From the NCBI GenBank assembly GCA_030704615.1, contig CM060734.1, forward strand, positions 12,588,001-12,652,000: a DNA stretch of 64,000 bases, read 5' to 3'. Positions 1 through 11,902 of the stretch are shown in pieces; the stretch's first letter is position 1, and every line of letters starts with the position of its first letter. Position numbers and translations under genes: made by a program. The notes under the pieces are model-generated. The model searched no databases and was not told the origin of the DNA. It saw nothing but the letters and a program-made list of their open reading frames with translations. The stretch is from Takakia lepidozioides. Lineage: Eukaryota > Streptophyta > Takakiopsida > Takakiales > Takakiaceae.

Positions 1-251
1 AAATGACATGTTGGCACGCAGAACTCTTTTCAGCTACATGAAAGCTTCCGGGTTTCGCGTCATCAAAACTTGGACATGCATCAACACCCTGCCTCTTACA
101 AAGGGAGAGTTCCCGGGGCAGAGGTAATTTCTAGCAATGACACTTTTGGTGTTTTTCGGGTCCACTCAAAAGTTATTGTTTTTCTTCTTGCTCTAACTCT
201 CTTGGGTTTTGTGGCAGACTCGGGTGTTCGAGGCTTTGTGCCTGGTGAGGG
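1..251 (+). pseudogene. Transposon DNA methyltransferase fragment, 5' side of an inversion
   Basis: This stretch is the reverse complement of 39,241-39,490, which lies in the methyltransferase gene of the inner MULE. Two exon pieces are visible. The first reads ...RRTLFSYMKASGFRVIKTW... and ends in GQ(R/K) before a GT donor near 122. The second starts after an AG at about 218 and reads TRVFEALCLV. Homology stops at about 251. The next ~1.4 kb of the same gene follows on the opposite strand and resumes only about 26 bp further along the gene. The window edge truncates the copy. Identity to the 39-kb copy is clear by eye along the whole segment. Confidence 0.8.
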
Positions 252-297
252 GTCTGGAAATCCAACGTTGACCTGCCCACGTGGTAAGCCAAATGAG

Positions 298-321
298 GGG
301 GGATGCTTCCGCGTGAGCCTG
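298..321. repeat. MULE left terminal repeat (second family copy)
   Basis: The 24 bp here end in GCTTCCGCGTGAGCCTG and match the left terminus of the intact inner MULE at 37,873-37,896, with GATGCTTCC/GAATGCTTG as the main difference. The partner terminus of this copy is not in the window, so no target duplication can be tested. The nine bases before it (289-297) are CCAAATGAG. Confidence 0.65.
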
Positions 322-1692
322 GCCTCTTAAGCCTGTGAGCGCGTGAGCCCAGCCAGGCTCACGCCACGTCAGCAAGGTTCCACACGTGCAGGCCCTAATT
401 CCGCGGAAGCCACCTATTTCCGCGGAACGGAAGGCGATTACCACGGCCAATATTTCCCAACTTTATTTTCCGATAGGACTGCTCCCTCATCCAAATCCGA
501 TTCGGTTGTGAAACCAGGGGAGGTTTGGGATGGTTTTCGAGCACGGCACAAGATATTTCACAGAGTACAATGTCCGGTAGCGTAATGAACATGACCGATA
601 ATGCCTTTTTTTTTAACGTAGTTCCTTCCTCCCAATTCACATACACTTTCTAATGTTTGACGATCTCTAGACATACACCAGGAAATCCCTAAAGTTGCTT
701 TGCGGTATGCGTGAAAAGAAGACAGTAGAACATGCTGGCAAAACTTGCAATGCAAAACACCATTTATTAAGCCAGTAGTCTACATCAACCCCGTGAACTA
801 CCCGAGGTTGCAGAGGAACTACTTCCAAACACTGTAGCAATATCATCTACATATACGCCAACCCGTCCACCACGTTTTTCTCTGCCATGCCCCCCATAGA
901 GAGGCGAACAGGTTGATTGATGGGACAACACACGTGTGCATGCTTCCGCGTAAACAGACAAGTGGTAACCACGGGGCGGACTTGGGGTCATGTAGTATCC
1001 TTGGAAACCAAAAGATGTTTGGTGATTTGATGATTAGTGTCGCACTCTGAAACGCAACAAGCGGAATGGTGTTAGAAGTCACAATTGCAAAATTTATAAT
1101 TGAAGCAATCATTGGAACACTGCAGGAAAGATGCAACGGAATGCAATACCCGATTGCACGACAACAAACACGACTTACTCACACTCAAAATCAGAATCCA
1201 CGTCCAGATCTTCGTCACGAACGTCGGCCTCCTCGAAAACTGCCTCTGTGTGGGGGGCAGATGTAGAGCCCGATGCAAGCTGCTCAAGCTCGCTAGCAAA
1301 GAGCTCTGCATCTGCCTCCATGCCAAAGAAGTGCCTTCCGGCGCTTTTGTAGGCATGGAAAGATGCTCCTGCAAATCCAACATTAACGAGAAGGTGAAAT
1401 AGGGTCCACAAAAAAAATTGAAGCTCTCACAATTCACATTTCAAGTACAAAGTTGAGGGCCCCACCTGTGCCCATAGACAAGTCCACCACCCGCCCACCG
1501 TGCCGGCTGCATGTCTCCACCAGAGTCTACATGAAAGCTGGGGATTTCTCTCGAGCACCTCTCCAAGGGACACCATTCGACCTTTTCAAAGTGCGCCCGG
1601 AGTCCACGTAATTGAAGACCACATCATCCTCCACAGGCTCGCAGGTGGGATCGATGTGAGCTGCAAGGTCCCTCAACTGGAACTCTGCAATC
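298..1692 (-). pseudogene. Transposon DNA methyltransferase, C-terminal part, with element end
   Basis: On the minus strand this is a second copy of 37,873-39,228. The exon around 1,692-1,451 encodes a beta-class amino-methyltransferase motif X/I block: PWRGAREKSPAFM, then SRHGGRVVDLSMGTG. The exon starting at 1,368 continues it with GASFHAYKSAGRHFFGMEAD. The splice join (G|GA) rebuilds the SAM-binding glycine motif. The last exon (about 1,000-785) is conserved in both copies (PSPPRGY, VYAEAC, GSSSS). A TAG at 1,529-1,527 replaces the Gln codon found in the 39-kb copy. The left end at 298-321 matches the terminal repeat at 37,873. It is a dead copy, and its frame confirms the protein family. 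Confidence 0.8.
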
Positions 1693-1848
1693 CATGCCTG
1701 TAGATTAGGTATTAAATGTCAAGTTGGAGGCGAGGAGGCCACGCAGAGCATAGCCCTTCCGGTCCTTTATATTTATATACCTTCTCAGGGCGGGGCTCCA
1801 TCGGAGCCATCCATAAGGCTGGTCCATGCCACGTGTCCACAGCCCCAC

Positions 1849-2149
1849 GCTTGGACACACGTCTTCCTCTCCTCGCTCTCATGCATCCCTGTACTGCACC
1901 TGTTCCTAGCTCCCTATTGGTCGCTCCCACCCACCTTCTCTATTTCCTTGAACTTCAAAATTTCCCCAAACAGTTGTTCGGTACTTATTTGAGGCCTGGA
2001 CACACGTCTTCCTCCCACGTCTTCCTCCCATCACTCTGCTGTATCGCTCAATTGTACCTATTCCTACGTCCATATTGGTCGCTCCCACCATATCTATTTC
2101 CTTAACCTTCAAAATTTCCCCAAACCGTTCTTGGTTAATAAATGGAGGC
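1849..2149. repeat. Two-unit tandem duplication, about 150 bp each
   Basis: Units at about 1,849-1,993 and 1,994-2,149 share GGACACACGTCTTCCTC, TTGGTCGCTCCCACC, TCTATTTCCTT and TTCAAAATTTCCCCAAAC in the same order. The second unit has a small internal repeat of CGTCTTCCTCCCA. No coding potential is evident. The segment lies between the methyltransferase fragment and the HdeD-like gene. Confidence 0.75.
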
Positions 2150-2934
2150 AAAGGAAACGTCCAGAAGTTCCATAGGTTGATGATACCAACAACCGTGCAA
2201 CTCTTGTACTGGGCGCATTACCTTACAACACATACCCGTTAGAGCTGTTGCGCATGCAATGCAACATGAAGATTAGCGCAAGCTGAGGACTCCCATTTAC
2301 ATCTGTGAGTGAGCTCCAGTCAACTTATCCCAGTCTTAGCACCCCTACCTGGTTGGATACGTGGGTCTGCTGTAGTACAGAATCTCTTCCGTTCTTCTCC
2401 TTCTCCTCGGGAATCTCTGTCAGTAATGTCTTCTTGTAGCCTATGGGGGACTCTGGTGGCACCTGGCAGCATCATGGGTAACCGGATCCTGAGCAGAGGA
2501 TATTCAGTGCCTGCAGCGGCAGAGCTGCGTGCGTGGCCATGAGTGAACACGCGTCGGGGCAAGCAGGTGCATGCGCCATGCGGCAGTTTTTAAGGTTACA
2601 CACTCTGCTGTGGCCATCCAAGTGCACTGCCATCGTGATATCACGCATCTTTTCCAAATCTCCCATCTAGTAGGTACTACCTACTGTTGGAGAGAGCAGG
2701 TACTCTGTTCTCTGACAGCGTCCGTACTTGGGGTCCGGTGTCTCTCATCGCTCTTCCGCTTCTTCACTTGGGTGCTTTATCCTGTTTCTCTCTTGGCGTT
2801 CTCTTCCCCTGCTAACCTCTATCTTGAAATTTCTTTTTGGGGTGAGTCTGGGAAGCGGCTGAGGACACTGATCTTTCTCTGAAGGTGATCTTACAGCGCT
2901 AGGTAGTGGGCGAGACTTGGAAAGGTTGTGAGCT
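2150..2934. other. Upstream region of the HdeD-like gene, no gene seen
   Basis: About 785 bp of unique-looking sequence precedes the HdeD-like start codon. I see no ORF with family resemblance, no clear TATA box at a convincing distance and no repeat. It presumably holds the promoter and 5' UTR, but that is positional inference only. Confidence 0.4.
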
Positions 2935-5917
2935 ATGGCAGATAAGCCCGAACCCACCCCAGGTGTCACGCAAGGTACCGGCAACCAGCATGTACAATTC
3001 GACCCGAACAGTCAATATTATCCTTCCGACACTTTAGCCTCTCTCCAAGAGGACCGAACTTACTATATCAACATTCCCATTCGCCCTCTCACGTCACAGG
3101 TAAATCATTGTACATGCAGTCCTCGGGTGTGGGGGGACGGTTGCGATAGGAAATTTACCAAGATTGAATCCTGACCTCAGAAGGTTTTTGTTGTTGGTCT
3201 TCGAATGATTGCTATACACTTGACTTATTAACAAGTTACCTGGTCCGATTTATAGGTCTCTCCATGTTGAAACATACCTTTTTCCTTATGAGTCAGACAA
3301 TTTGTAACGGAGTTGGTATCGTTGCTTCTATTGGACTCTTGGTGGATGTGCGAGTTTATGTACTTGTTTCGTGCAATTTTCCATCGATTCTTGTGTCAAT
3401 TACTCCTGAGGTTGTGTATGAATACATTTTATAGCAATTTTTCTGTCAGTGCAACTGTGGGGTTAGGTCTAACCTTTACCGGCAGCAAATACACAAACAA
3501 GAGGAGTGAGAGGAAGAAGTATGTAAGGGAGATCATGCTTCAGCTGTTTCTAGTCGTTGGCTGCTTTGGAGCATATTGTTGCCGTAGGCACTAAATTGAA
3601 TTTCTACAATCCTAGTCGTTCTTTCCAAATGCTGGCTTGAGGAACCATGTACTGCAATCATTTCTAGGGAATGCCATGTACTGTATTCCGGAAGTTATTG
3701 TGTGGAAGTATGTTGGACCTTATTTCCGCAATGTCCACAAGCTTTGCACGTGTTCAACTTCCTAAGAGAGGAGTTTGACTTAGACTTACATTTTGCTGGC
3801 TTGCAACAGCACGTCCTCTATCTCCCACTCCTCCCAGCTTCAATTCTGGTGTCCCCAGTGGTCGGGCTCTTGAGAAGTATCTCCAATGTGGTTGTTCCTT
3901 ATGGATGGCCAAGAACCTCCTCTCTTCAAGCTGAAGTTTGCAAGCCCACTTATGTTAGTAGTACAGGCAGTTGCCTTGGCAGACAGTGTTCTCAATACAG
4001 GAAAGGAATTCACTCGGTCTTGCTTTGCAGGTGGAAAGGAAACATACTGATTCTTCAGTATCATAGTCTTCGAGATTTACAGCTCTGAACCCTAGACAGA
4101 AATTGGCATTACAGACCTAGTGAGAAATAACTGATTGATAAGGTAATGTTGGATATCCCTGTGTTTTAAGACACAGGAAAACTGTACAATTTTGTCGGAG
4201 AACCTCTTGTTATAGGGGTATTTGGGAAATAGCAGGAATTGACTGTGCTTGTATTCTATATCTATAAGGAAGTAAGTTGATCAGGAAAGATGTCTATTAC
4301 TTATCTCCAATGCACATTCCTACTGTTGCAGGTTCCTGAGGAGCACTTGCAGAGGCTTTCTCTCTATTTCACAATCTATGGCGTTGTCTTTATGGTTGTT
4401 GGTGTAGTGGCTATCCTGTTTCCATTTCTGTTTGCAATCGCAATTGAGCAGCTCCTAGCATGGTTGCTTGTTCTTGGGGGAGGTGTCACCCTTTTGAATT
4501 TCTTGTTGGTGTGCGGGGCACCTGGAACAACTGCATTTCTGTTGCTGGGAGCGTTGCATCTGGGTGTCGGTTTATGGATGCTGTTGCAGCCAATTGCGGG
4601 TGGAACTATGCTCATCTTCATTCTTGCAGGCTGGTTCCTTGCACATGTCAGTTTTATGGTCGCAGACGACCTCTCCTCCTTCCGTCTCAATTCTCAGGCA
4701 TGCTGGTGGATCTGTTTGCAGAAGTTAGTACTCAGTTTCTGTACTGTGAGCTGTCAAAACACATCATCGCTCACCCAAGCATGACAATCACACTAGCTTA
4801 TGAGAAAATGGCTTTTGAAATTGCCTTGGAGATCACCCCATGTGGCAAGTTGTTTTTTGAAAATTGTTTGAAAAGGCTGAGAAAAATCCAGTCCTCTAGT
4901 TTTCTATAATTGGAGTATTGCATCTTATTAGAGAGTCTTAGTGGCACCTGCCACTCTATCGCGTGATGACCTGCTTCCATTTGGAGAAGAGTCAACAAAA
5001 TTTACTCGCGATTGGATTATCTAGAGACCATTTTTAAAATTTTGAGTGAAGCTTAAGTCGTGAATACCCAAGAGGCTATCTTCTTGCTGATTCTGAATTA
5101 CAACTCCTGAACTTTCTGTGTTTTCATGTGATTAAGTTGAAACTCAAAAGTATGATTTCAAGTCTTGCTTTGTTTGATTTTGGCAGGGTGTGTTGAAGCT
5201 GTTAATGGCTTGCCAATTACGCAGCTTGGCCTCATGGCCTGCAGTCTTGGTTAGTGGACTGATCTCTGTCGTACTGGCTTTCACCATTCTGGCTTTTGCT
5301 CCAGTCTATGGCGTCAAGCTTATCGGCATTCTCTTTGGGGCTGACCTTTTGTCATCAGGGCTGTCTCTACTTCTCATTGCGCTTATGGCGTATCTTGGTA
5401 ATGGTCGTAATCTCATGCTTGCACTGTTTTATTTTGTCAGATTGTGTAGTCTTCCAGCCAAAGTAACCTAGTTTCCTAGTAGATTTTACCATATCCAGAG
5501 ATTTGGACTCCAGAGACTGTTTGATAACAGGTTGTCATAAGGAGTGAATCTTTTTACTGACAGAGTAGTAGGGTTCACTTGACATTGAATCTTATCATGT
5601 ACTTGCTGCATTTACCAGGGCTACTGTGTAAGTTTATCGCCATATTTATTACCTTGAAACAGCTCCGTGGAAGTTTAAATAGCTGAGGATATCTAAAGCA
5701 ATAAATGCATTTATTCTGATGTGAACACTCCATTTGCAACTAGCAGACTCTTATTTCCCTTATCGGTCTGGTGTTACGAATATTTCCAACTGAGCTCTCC
5801 AAGTGACTTGGAAGGTGCTTGTTCTTTTCAGGCCATAGAGCAAGAGATACACCGGTTCCCACACACCGAGAAGCCCTCCTACCTGGGGGTACCCATGCAG
5901 CTGCTGCTAGTGCTTAA
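2935..5917 (+). CDS. HdeD/DUF308-type multi-pass membrane protein, four exons
   Basis: Four exons join in consistent phase: 2,935-3,099, 4,332-4,646, 5,187-5,397 and 5,832-5,917 (777 nt, 258 aa plus stop). All introns are GT-AG. Residues 1-55 are polar and cytosolic-looking. The rest holds about six hydrophobic helices in two similar halves, each with the DUF308 pattern of paired helices, a short proline loop (LFPFLFA, LAFAPVY) and a glycine-rich segment (LGGGVTLL, LGVGLWML). Bacterial HdeD acts in acid resistance, and plant and algal homologues are uncharacterised. No catalytic residues are expected. It is an ordinary-looking host gene with no stops. The last exon is the least certain, because a second frame there would give a different tail, but only the chosen frame fits the intron phase. 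Confidence 0.75.
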
Positions 5918-6689
5918 GCACCCTCTGGAGCAGTGGTCCATGTGAGGAAGTCAATAGTCTTTTATGGTGATCTGTGAGAGCTTAAAGATTATGAAGTTGG
6001 ATATTGTTCATGTTCGGTGGAGTTGCTCTCAATGTTGTACTTGGTTAGCTACTCTGGCATGTTGTTTTTGTGCTTTGCAGAGATGGTGTAGGTCAGCATT
6101 TGGAATGAAAGAATCACTGTGTGGTTAATGTTTCTTTTGTGGGAGCGGGATAAGATACTACAGATTTTGGATCATTTGGGTTTTGGATGTGGGGAAAGAG
6201 CTTTCCATCATAAATCAAGAAAGAGTATCCCATGCATACAGCGTAGCACAGGTCATTTGGATGCAGGAGGGTGGGGCGAGAGATATTTGCTACACATGAA
6301 CTGGCAAGCTGACTAGAAAAGCATTTGAACAAAGCTTTAGAAGGTTCTGCTGTGATTTCCTTGCATTAGAAGTACTGTCGGCCATTGGAGATGTACCCAT
6401 GGATTCTAGATGTACTGACACAGTACCTGTAAAATATAAGCACTTTCAACTGTGTGAAGGCGAGGATATGCATTTAATTTGTCATTTAATCTGTGTTTCC
6501 TTGTTTCCTCCTCCAGCAACTTCAGTGGATTTGTTTGATTTTCATTGTCCTATTCTACCTTCTTGCTCCACTGTGTGAACCTAACAACCTAACAATACTT
6601 AGTTGTGTTGCGACGAGCTGATTTCTATTTTCTCCCTTGAGCACGCTGAGGCTTGCACCCAGATTTCATTCTTAATATCATCCGGTTGG
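5918..6689. other. 3' flank of the HdeD-like gene, no gene seen
   Basis: AT-rich unique sequence that probably includes the 3' UTR. No ORF with recognisable content is present. It ends where G-rich LINE sequence begins. Confidence 0.4.
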
Positions 6690-9470
6690 ATTACGAGGTG
6701 GCCATGTCGGTGTCTGAGGCAGTCGATAGGGGGGTTGAGGGCAGGGTTGAAGATGGTTTTGTGGGCGCGCTTAGGGTGATTACGTAAAAGTTCCCGAAGG
6801 ATGAGACAAATTTCTTGTGATTGGCAGTGGCTTTTTGTTTGGTGATGTTATATGCGGCCTTCTTCGCATCCTTGCCGATTTTGGCTAGGGTAGCAATCCG
6901 GCAAGGTATGGCTGTGGGGTCGGACGGCGTGGGTAGAAGTGGTTGGCAGAGGGGGATAGCGTTTAAGCACAAGATACGACGATCGGTGGACCAGTTGTTG
7001 AGTGGTGTGGTGGTGGGTGTGCTGGGCATAATCGTGAGGGCGTGACGTATGGTGTTGAGATGGGAGGTCCACTCGCGTTTTTGAGTGCGTGTAAGGTAGC
7101 CCCCGTTTTGTTGTGTACGGGGGGTTTGAGGGGGGTTTGAGGGAGTTCCGGGGGAGCGGAGCAAGTGGCGAGCACGCTGGTGGTCATGAGTTGTAGGATG
7201 GATGTGAGGGTATGTTCAACTGCAAGCCACTTGGTTTCCGGGTGTTGGGAAAGGTTCGAGTTGGATAGGGTGTGTGAGAGGGTCCGCATTAAGGCGGAGG
7301 CGGCTGGATGAAAATGGGATTTGAATGCGGCTATATTACTATAGGGTAGATGGGAGAGGACATGTGGTTGAAGGGGTGGTGCCTGCGTGACGGGAACTGG
7401 TTGAAAGGGGATGAGTGATGGTGGGAGGGAAAGGGAGATCGGGTAGTGGTCAGAATTACATAGGCTATCAATATGTACATGGCTTTGCAAGTGAGGAGGG
7501 ATGGCCTCGCTGGTACGTAGGTAGAATCCATCAATGAGGCTTAGTGAGGAATAATTGAGGCCACCTTGTCTAGAATAATGGTGGTCTGAGGTGATATATG
7601 CGAGGTGATGATGGGAGGTGAATTGGGCCCAGTCTCGGTGAGCTTGGGATGGTGGTCGGTGCGTGCCATTGAAAGTGTGCCCTAGGAGTGCAACATTTCT
7701 GTTGAAGTCCCTGGCCATTATGACGTGGTCATGTTGATGTGTGGGGTGAGTAAGTGCCGCGGATATGGTACTGAGAATTTCAGGGATGGATGAGAGGTCC
7801 TCGGTGTGGGATGGCATGTAGAGATGAATGAGTAGAGTAGGGCAGAGGGCGGGGGGGTGAAGATGTAGGATTTGGAGGTGGGAGCGAAGATGGATGGGTA
7901 CGGTTATCGTGGTGGAGCTAGGGGAGTTGTGCGAGCGCAGGATGCCAAATGCCACCCCACCTCTTGTGGGTTTATAAGGTGCTGAGCGCTTGAGGAGGCA
8001 TTATGGCGTAGTGAGTGGGTTGCTGTATAACAAGTAGTAGTCTGGGAGAATTTTGTTAATGTATGAGCTATTAGTATTACTGGTATGCAGTTTGGTTTCT
8101 TGTAGTAGGATGATGTGGGGGCGGGAGTCAGTGATGAGGTGGATGAGGCTCTGTATACTGGTAGCTAGGGAGCTTACGTTCCAGGAGGTGATATTAAGGG
8201 AGCTACTGCTACTGGTGGGCAGAGAGGCTGGTGAGGCGGAGTGGGTAGTGATGGGGGGGGGGGGTGGGTTAGGTGGCTGGGATGGGGAGAAGCTCGGAAG
8301 GGGGGTGGTGGCTCTTAGAGTGGCTAAGATGATGTCTTTGGAGAGGAATGGGAATTTTTGAGTGGTTGCGGTGGCGTCCGGATCTAGGGCGGTGATGGTA
8401 GCCAGGTGGGCTTCGAGGGCTTTATGAAGTGTACCTGGGTGGGACTGCAGAAGATTTAGGGAGGAGTGGATGGTGTGTAGGGGGTGCGGGGGTAGGTCTT
8501 GTAATTGTGAAAGGAAGGGACGGAGGAGGGATGAAGAGTGGGAGTGAAGAAAGCCGTTACATGCATCTGACAAGGGAGAGATGAGTATTATGAGAGCAAA
8601 TAGAAGGTGGGACTGTGAAAATGCTTGGAAGTTTTGTAGGGTTTTAGATAGCGCTGGGCAAGGATTAGTGGGGAGTCCAAAGGTTGTAACATGGGCTATT
8701 GGTGGGTGGTGTGTGGATGGATCACGGGGAAGAAGGGAGCAAAATGGTCGGTGATATGTCAATAGTTATGCATTAGGGACATGGTGTTTGGCTGGAAGTA
8801 TAATGCATATCTGTATTGTGCATCGATGGGGGACTCGCTGATGATTTCCTCGAGGGTAGAAGGTCTCGGATTTGGATGTATGTCCCCACAGCGGAGAAGT
8901 AGGAGGGTCAGGCAGATGTCCGTGTATAGGTTGTTTGGTTTGGGGGGGTGATGATAAAAGTGTTTTGACTTATCTAGGGGATATCGACCTCGGGGGGAGT
9001 ACATGGAGGGTGGGGTTTGGGATCCATGGCGGGGTTTAAGAGTGGCTGGCGGGGTTTTAAAGAGCTACTGGATAATTAGTGTAATAGTGTGGTGGATTGG
9101 AAAGGCGGTGGAGTGTTGGGAAGAGATTGAGTGGGTGGAGGAGGTATGGTTCGGATGGTCCGAGGGTGGGATCCGGGGGTGGGGAGGTGGCTGGTGGGGT
9201 GGGTGGACGGGAAAGGGGAGGGGTGTTAGAGGAGGATGGTGGCTAGGGGGGGAGGGTAGAGTAGGCGGCTATAGGGTGGTATGGGTGGAATGAGGTGCTG
9301 GGATCTGGATGGAAGTAGGGTGAGGGTAGGGGGGATGAGTTGCGTGGCTGGATGAGCGGGGGTAAGGATGAGTGTTGATGAGGGCATTCATGAGTGGGGG
9401 AAATGATGGTTAAGGTGCCACGGACTATCCAGGCGGAATGATTGGGATTTTTGAATAGGGGTTATGTGGC
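6690..9470 (-). mobile_element. LINE (non-LTR retrotransposon), endonuclease part only
   Basis: Read on the minus strand, 9,004-8,759 holds a short leader ORF with LLLLRCGDIHPNPRP. That resembles the GDxxxNPGP leader found in many LINEs, but Gly is replaced by Arg. After a frame change at about 8,760, one frame runs from 8,762 to 6,963, interrupted only by a TAA at 8,003-8,001. It has an AP-endonuclease start (NITSWNVSSL, LLQETKLH), GGVAFGIL, ARDFNRN and the terminal catalytic block NSDHYPISLSL. The following frame (7,164-6,691) matches the linker between endonuclease and RT. No RT follows, so the copy lacks its 3' part. Coding-strand composition is strongly C-rich (Pro/His/Ser/Thr), unlike its neighbours. 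Confidence 0.8.
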
Positions 9471-9489
9471 GCGTATGATCATCGGCCAA

Positions 9490-10740
9490 AAACCAAAAAT
9501 TCTTTGAAGAAGCAAAAAGTCTTTTCATCAAATACAAGGATGTACTTGCATGGAGTTATGATGAATTGAAATGAATATATACCTCATGAGATTTGTCAGC
9601 ATAAAATTGAATTGGAACTAGACTCTGTTCCAATCAAACAAGCAAGATATAGAATGAATCCCAAATACGCCTAGAAAGTGGGGGAAGAAATCAAAAAGCT
9701 GGCCAAGGCCAACTTCATATACCCAGTAGAGTATATTGCATGGCTATCACCCATTATGATAGTGCCAAAGAAGAATGGGAAGCTGAAGTTTGTGTCGATT
9801 ACAAGAAGCTGAATGCCTGCACCAAGAAAGATCCTTTCCCATTGCCATTTACAAAAGCAGTACTATATACTGTAGCAGGCCACGACATATATTCATTCAT
9901 GGATGGCTTTAGTGGATACAATTAGGTGCAAGTAGCAGAAGAAAATCAAGACAAAATTACTTTTATTACAGATTGGGGAGCCTATGCTTATAAAGTCATG
10001 CCATTTGGACTAATTCTCCAGCTACTTCTCAAAGAGTAATCAGTGAGTCATTCCAAGAATACTTGGATGATTTTATGCAGGTATTTTTGGATGATTTCAG
10101 TGTCTACAGCTCTAAGAGTGAGTATTTGCAGAAGTTGGAGCTTTGTTTGGCAAGGTGTAGGATGAGAGGCTTTGGGCTGAATCCATAGAAGTGCACTTTC
10201 TGTATGAACTCAGGAGTCCTTTTGGGCAATATTGTATGCCCGAAAGGATTGTTTGTAGATCATAGAAAGATAGAAGCTATAAGAGCTGTACCAGCACCAA
10301 TTAATGCCAAGGGACTTACAAGGTTCATTGGTCAAACAAGCTACTACAAGAAGGTTTAGCAGGGGCTATGCACAGTTGGCAACACCTCTGAGTAAACTTT
10401 TGAAGAAAGATGCAGTTTTTGACTGGACATCAAGGTGCTAGCAAGCCATGTGTCATTTCATGTACACAGTGATGCTTCAGGAAAGACCTTGGGAGCAGTG
10501 CTAGCTCAAAATATTACAGGAAAGATGGATTCACCAGTTTACTATGCAAGTAGACTATTGAACAATGCTGAAAGAAATTATAGCACCACAGAAAGAGAAG
10601 CTTTGGCCATGATATATGCACTCAAGAAATTCAAACATTACTTATTAGAAAGGAAGTTCATGTTCATTGTCAATCATCATGCCTTGATTTATCTGGTGAA
10701 CAAACGCTAGATAAGTGGAAGAAGAGCACGGTGGCTGATT
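9490..10740 (+). mobile_element. Decayed Ty3/gypsy-type pol (RT and RNase H)
   Basis: Fragments in order are FFEEAKSLFIKYKDVLAWSY, an RT start (SPIMIVPKKNGKLKF), VDYKKLNACT, a palm block (DGFSGYN), VMPFGL, the RT active site as FLDDFSVYS instead of YxDD, KCTFC, and an RNase H block (HSDASGKTLGAVLAQ, YYASRLLNNAE, STTEREALAMIYA). The gag, protease and integrase regions are absent, and I see no LTRs. Several stops and frameshifts separate the blocks, so this is an old relic. The block is A-rich, in contrast to the G-rich LINE just before it. Confidence 0.85.
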
Positions 10741-11902
10741 TTATACAACATTAAGCAAAGATAACCTAAAGTAGTATGAAACAGTAATGAAGGCAATGAA
10801 GTCTGAATTGCAACAAGGAGCTTTGAATTAACAAATTGGTTGTACAGATTACGACTAGCTACACTAACATATATTCATACCTAGCTCCATCCGCCCACGA
10901 ACTCACTGCAACACTGGTATTGGGCCTTTGCTATGCCTGCGCTTGTCCAGACTGGTTTGGTATGTGGGGGTAAAACCCTAAAGACATACTCCCCCCCATG
11001 TCCGTGTATCACCTGAGACATGGGTTCATTCATACCCAACTGGTATGTTCTTAATATGCGTACTCAAACCTGTATGCCATACGTAGGTGCAACCAGATAT
11101 ACTGGTCCAACACTGGTCAAAACACCCAATTTGTTGACTTCCATTTTCTATGTTCCAACCTGTAATGCAATGCCACTGTGGCTTCAAGTCTCTCATTTGC
11201 CCAAAACAACCCATAAGTGAGTGTGTCCAAGTGATCATGTAAGGGCCCTGAACTAGACCGACACCTGTGTTGGCCTGTGATCCAAGTGCTCCACTTGATC
11301 TAGGTCCAACAGATTGGGATGTCCTAGTTGTAGTCTCAACCTCAACTGTTGGGTCTTCTTTTTCATATTCTTCATCTTCCAAGTTCTTCTCTTGGATTTC
11401 TTCTTCCTCACTCATATAACTCAACTGAAGTGGGGATGGAGAGTCTGAACTCTCCGTTGGCTCTGCCACATCTTCCTCTCCTTCTTTGGCTTGTGTTTCA
11501 GAAACTGGAGTTCCTGGGTAAAATGCATGCTAGAGTGGTATCATTTGGCGAAAATTTTGCATATTTTTTCATAGTATTTTATCATATCGTACATGTATAT
11601 TATACTTAAATATAGTATGTGGATCAAATATACACCATAAAATAACAAATTAAAAATAAAAACTAATTTGATTTTTTGGTTGCACATGATTTGTTGATAA
11701 GTTCCTAGCATATTAAGAGATGCCACGTGGGATGAAAGAAGGATGTGATGTTTTGCGTACAACGTTTCGAGAACTCCCGCCCACTCTCATCTTTGTCAAT
11801 CTACCAGCCTACCCGTTTCCCCTGTTTTTTGTCATGGTGATGATGCTGTGTACTCAAGCGGTTACAGCTCATCTATTTCAACATTTGTAGAAGTTTACGG
11901 AG
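10741..11902. other. Mostly featureless spacer with one unexplained minus ORF
   Basis: Apart from the minus-strand ORF at 11,026-11,520, this stretch holds AT-rich DNA (about 11,560-11,690) and nothing I can name. It may contain the 3' remnant of the gypsy element or the 5' flank of the next transposon. No LTR or terminal repeat was found. Confidence 0.4.
11026..11520 (-). CDS. Unrecognised acidic ORF
   Basis: An open minus-strand frame of about 165 codons has an acidic, Ser/Glu-rich first half (EEEEIQEKNLEDEEYEKED) and a Cys/Trp-containing second half (CFGQMRDLKPQWHC, CFDQCWTSISGC). I do not recognise a family. There is no ATG near its start, so it would need an upstream exon. It may be part of a decayed element or chance coding. 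Confidence that it is a gene is low. Confidence 0.2.
   Translation of the reverse strand, partial: YPGTPVSETQAKEGEEDVAEPTESSDSPSPLQLSYMSEEEEIQEKNLEDEEYEKEDPTVEVETTTRTSQSVGPRSSGALGSQANTGVGLVQGPYMITWTHSLMGCFGQMRDLKPQWHCITGWNIENGSQQIGCFDQCWTSISGCTYVWHTGLSTHIKNIPVGYE

Noticed and set aside
8053-9293. Plus-strand Gly/Trp-rich ORFs
   Set aside because: They lie opposite the C-rich coding strand of the minus-strand LINE and are shadows.
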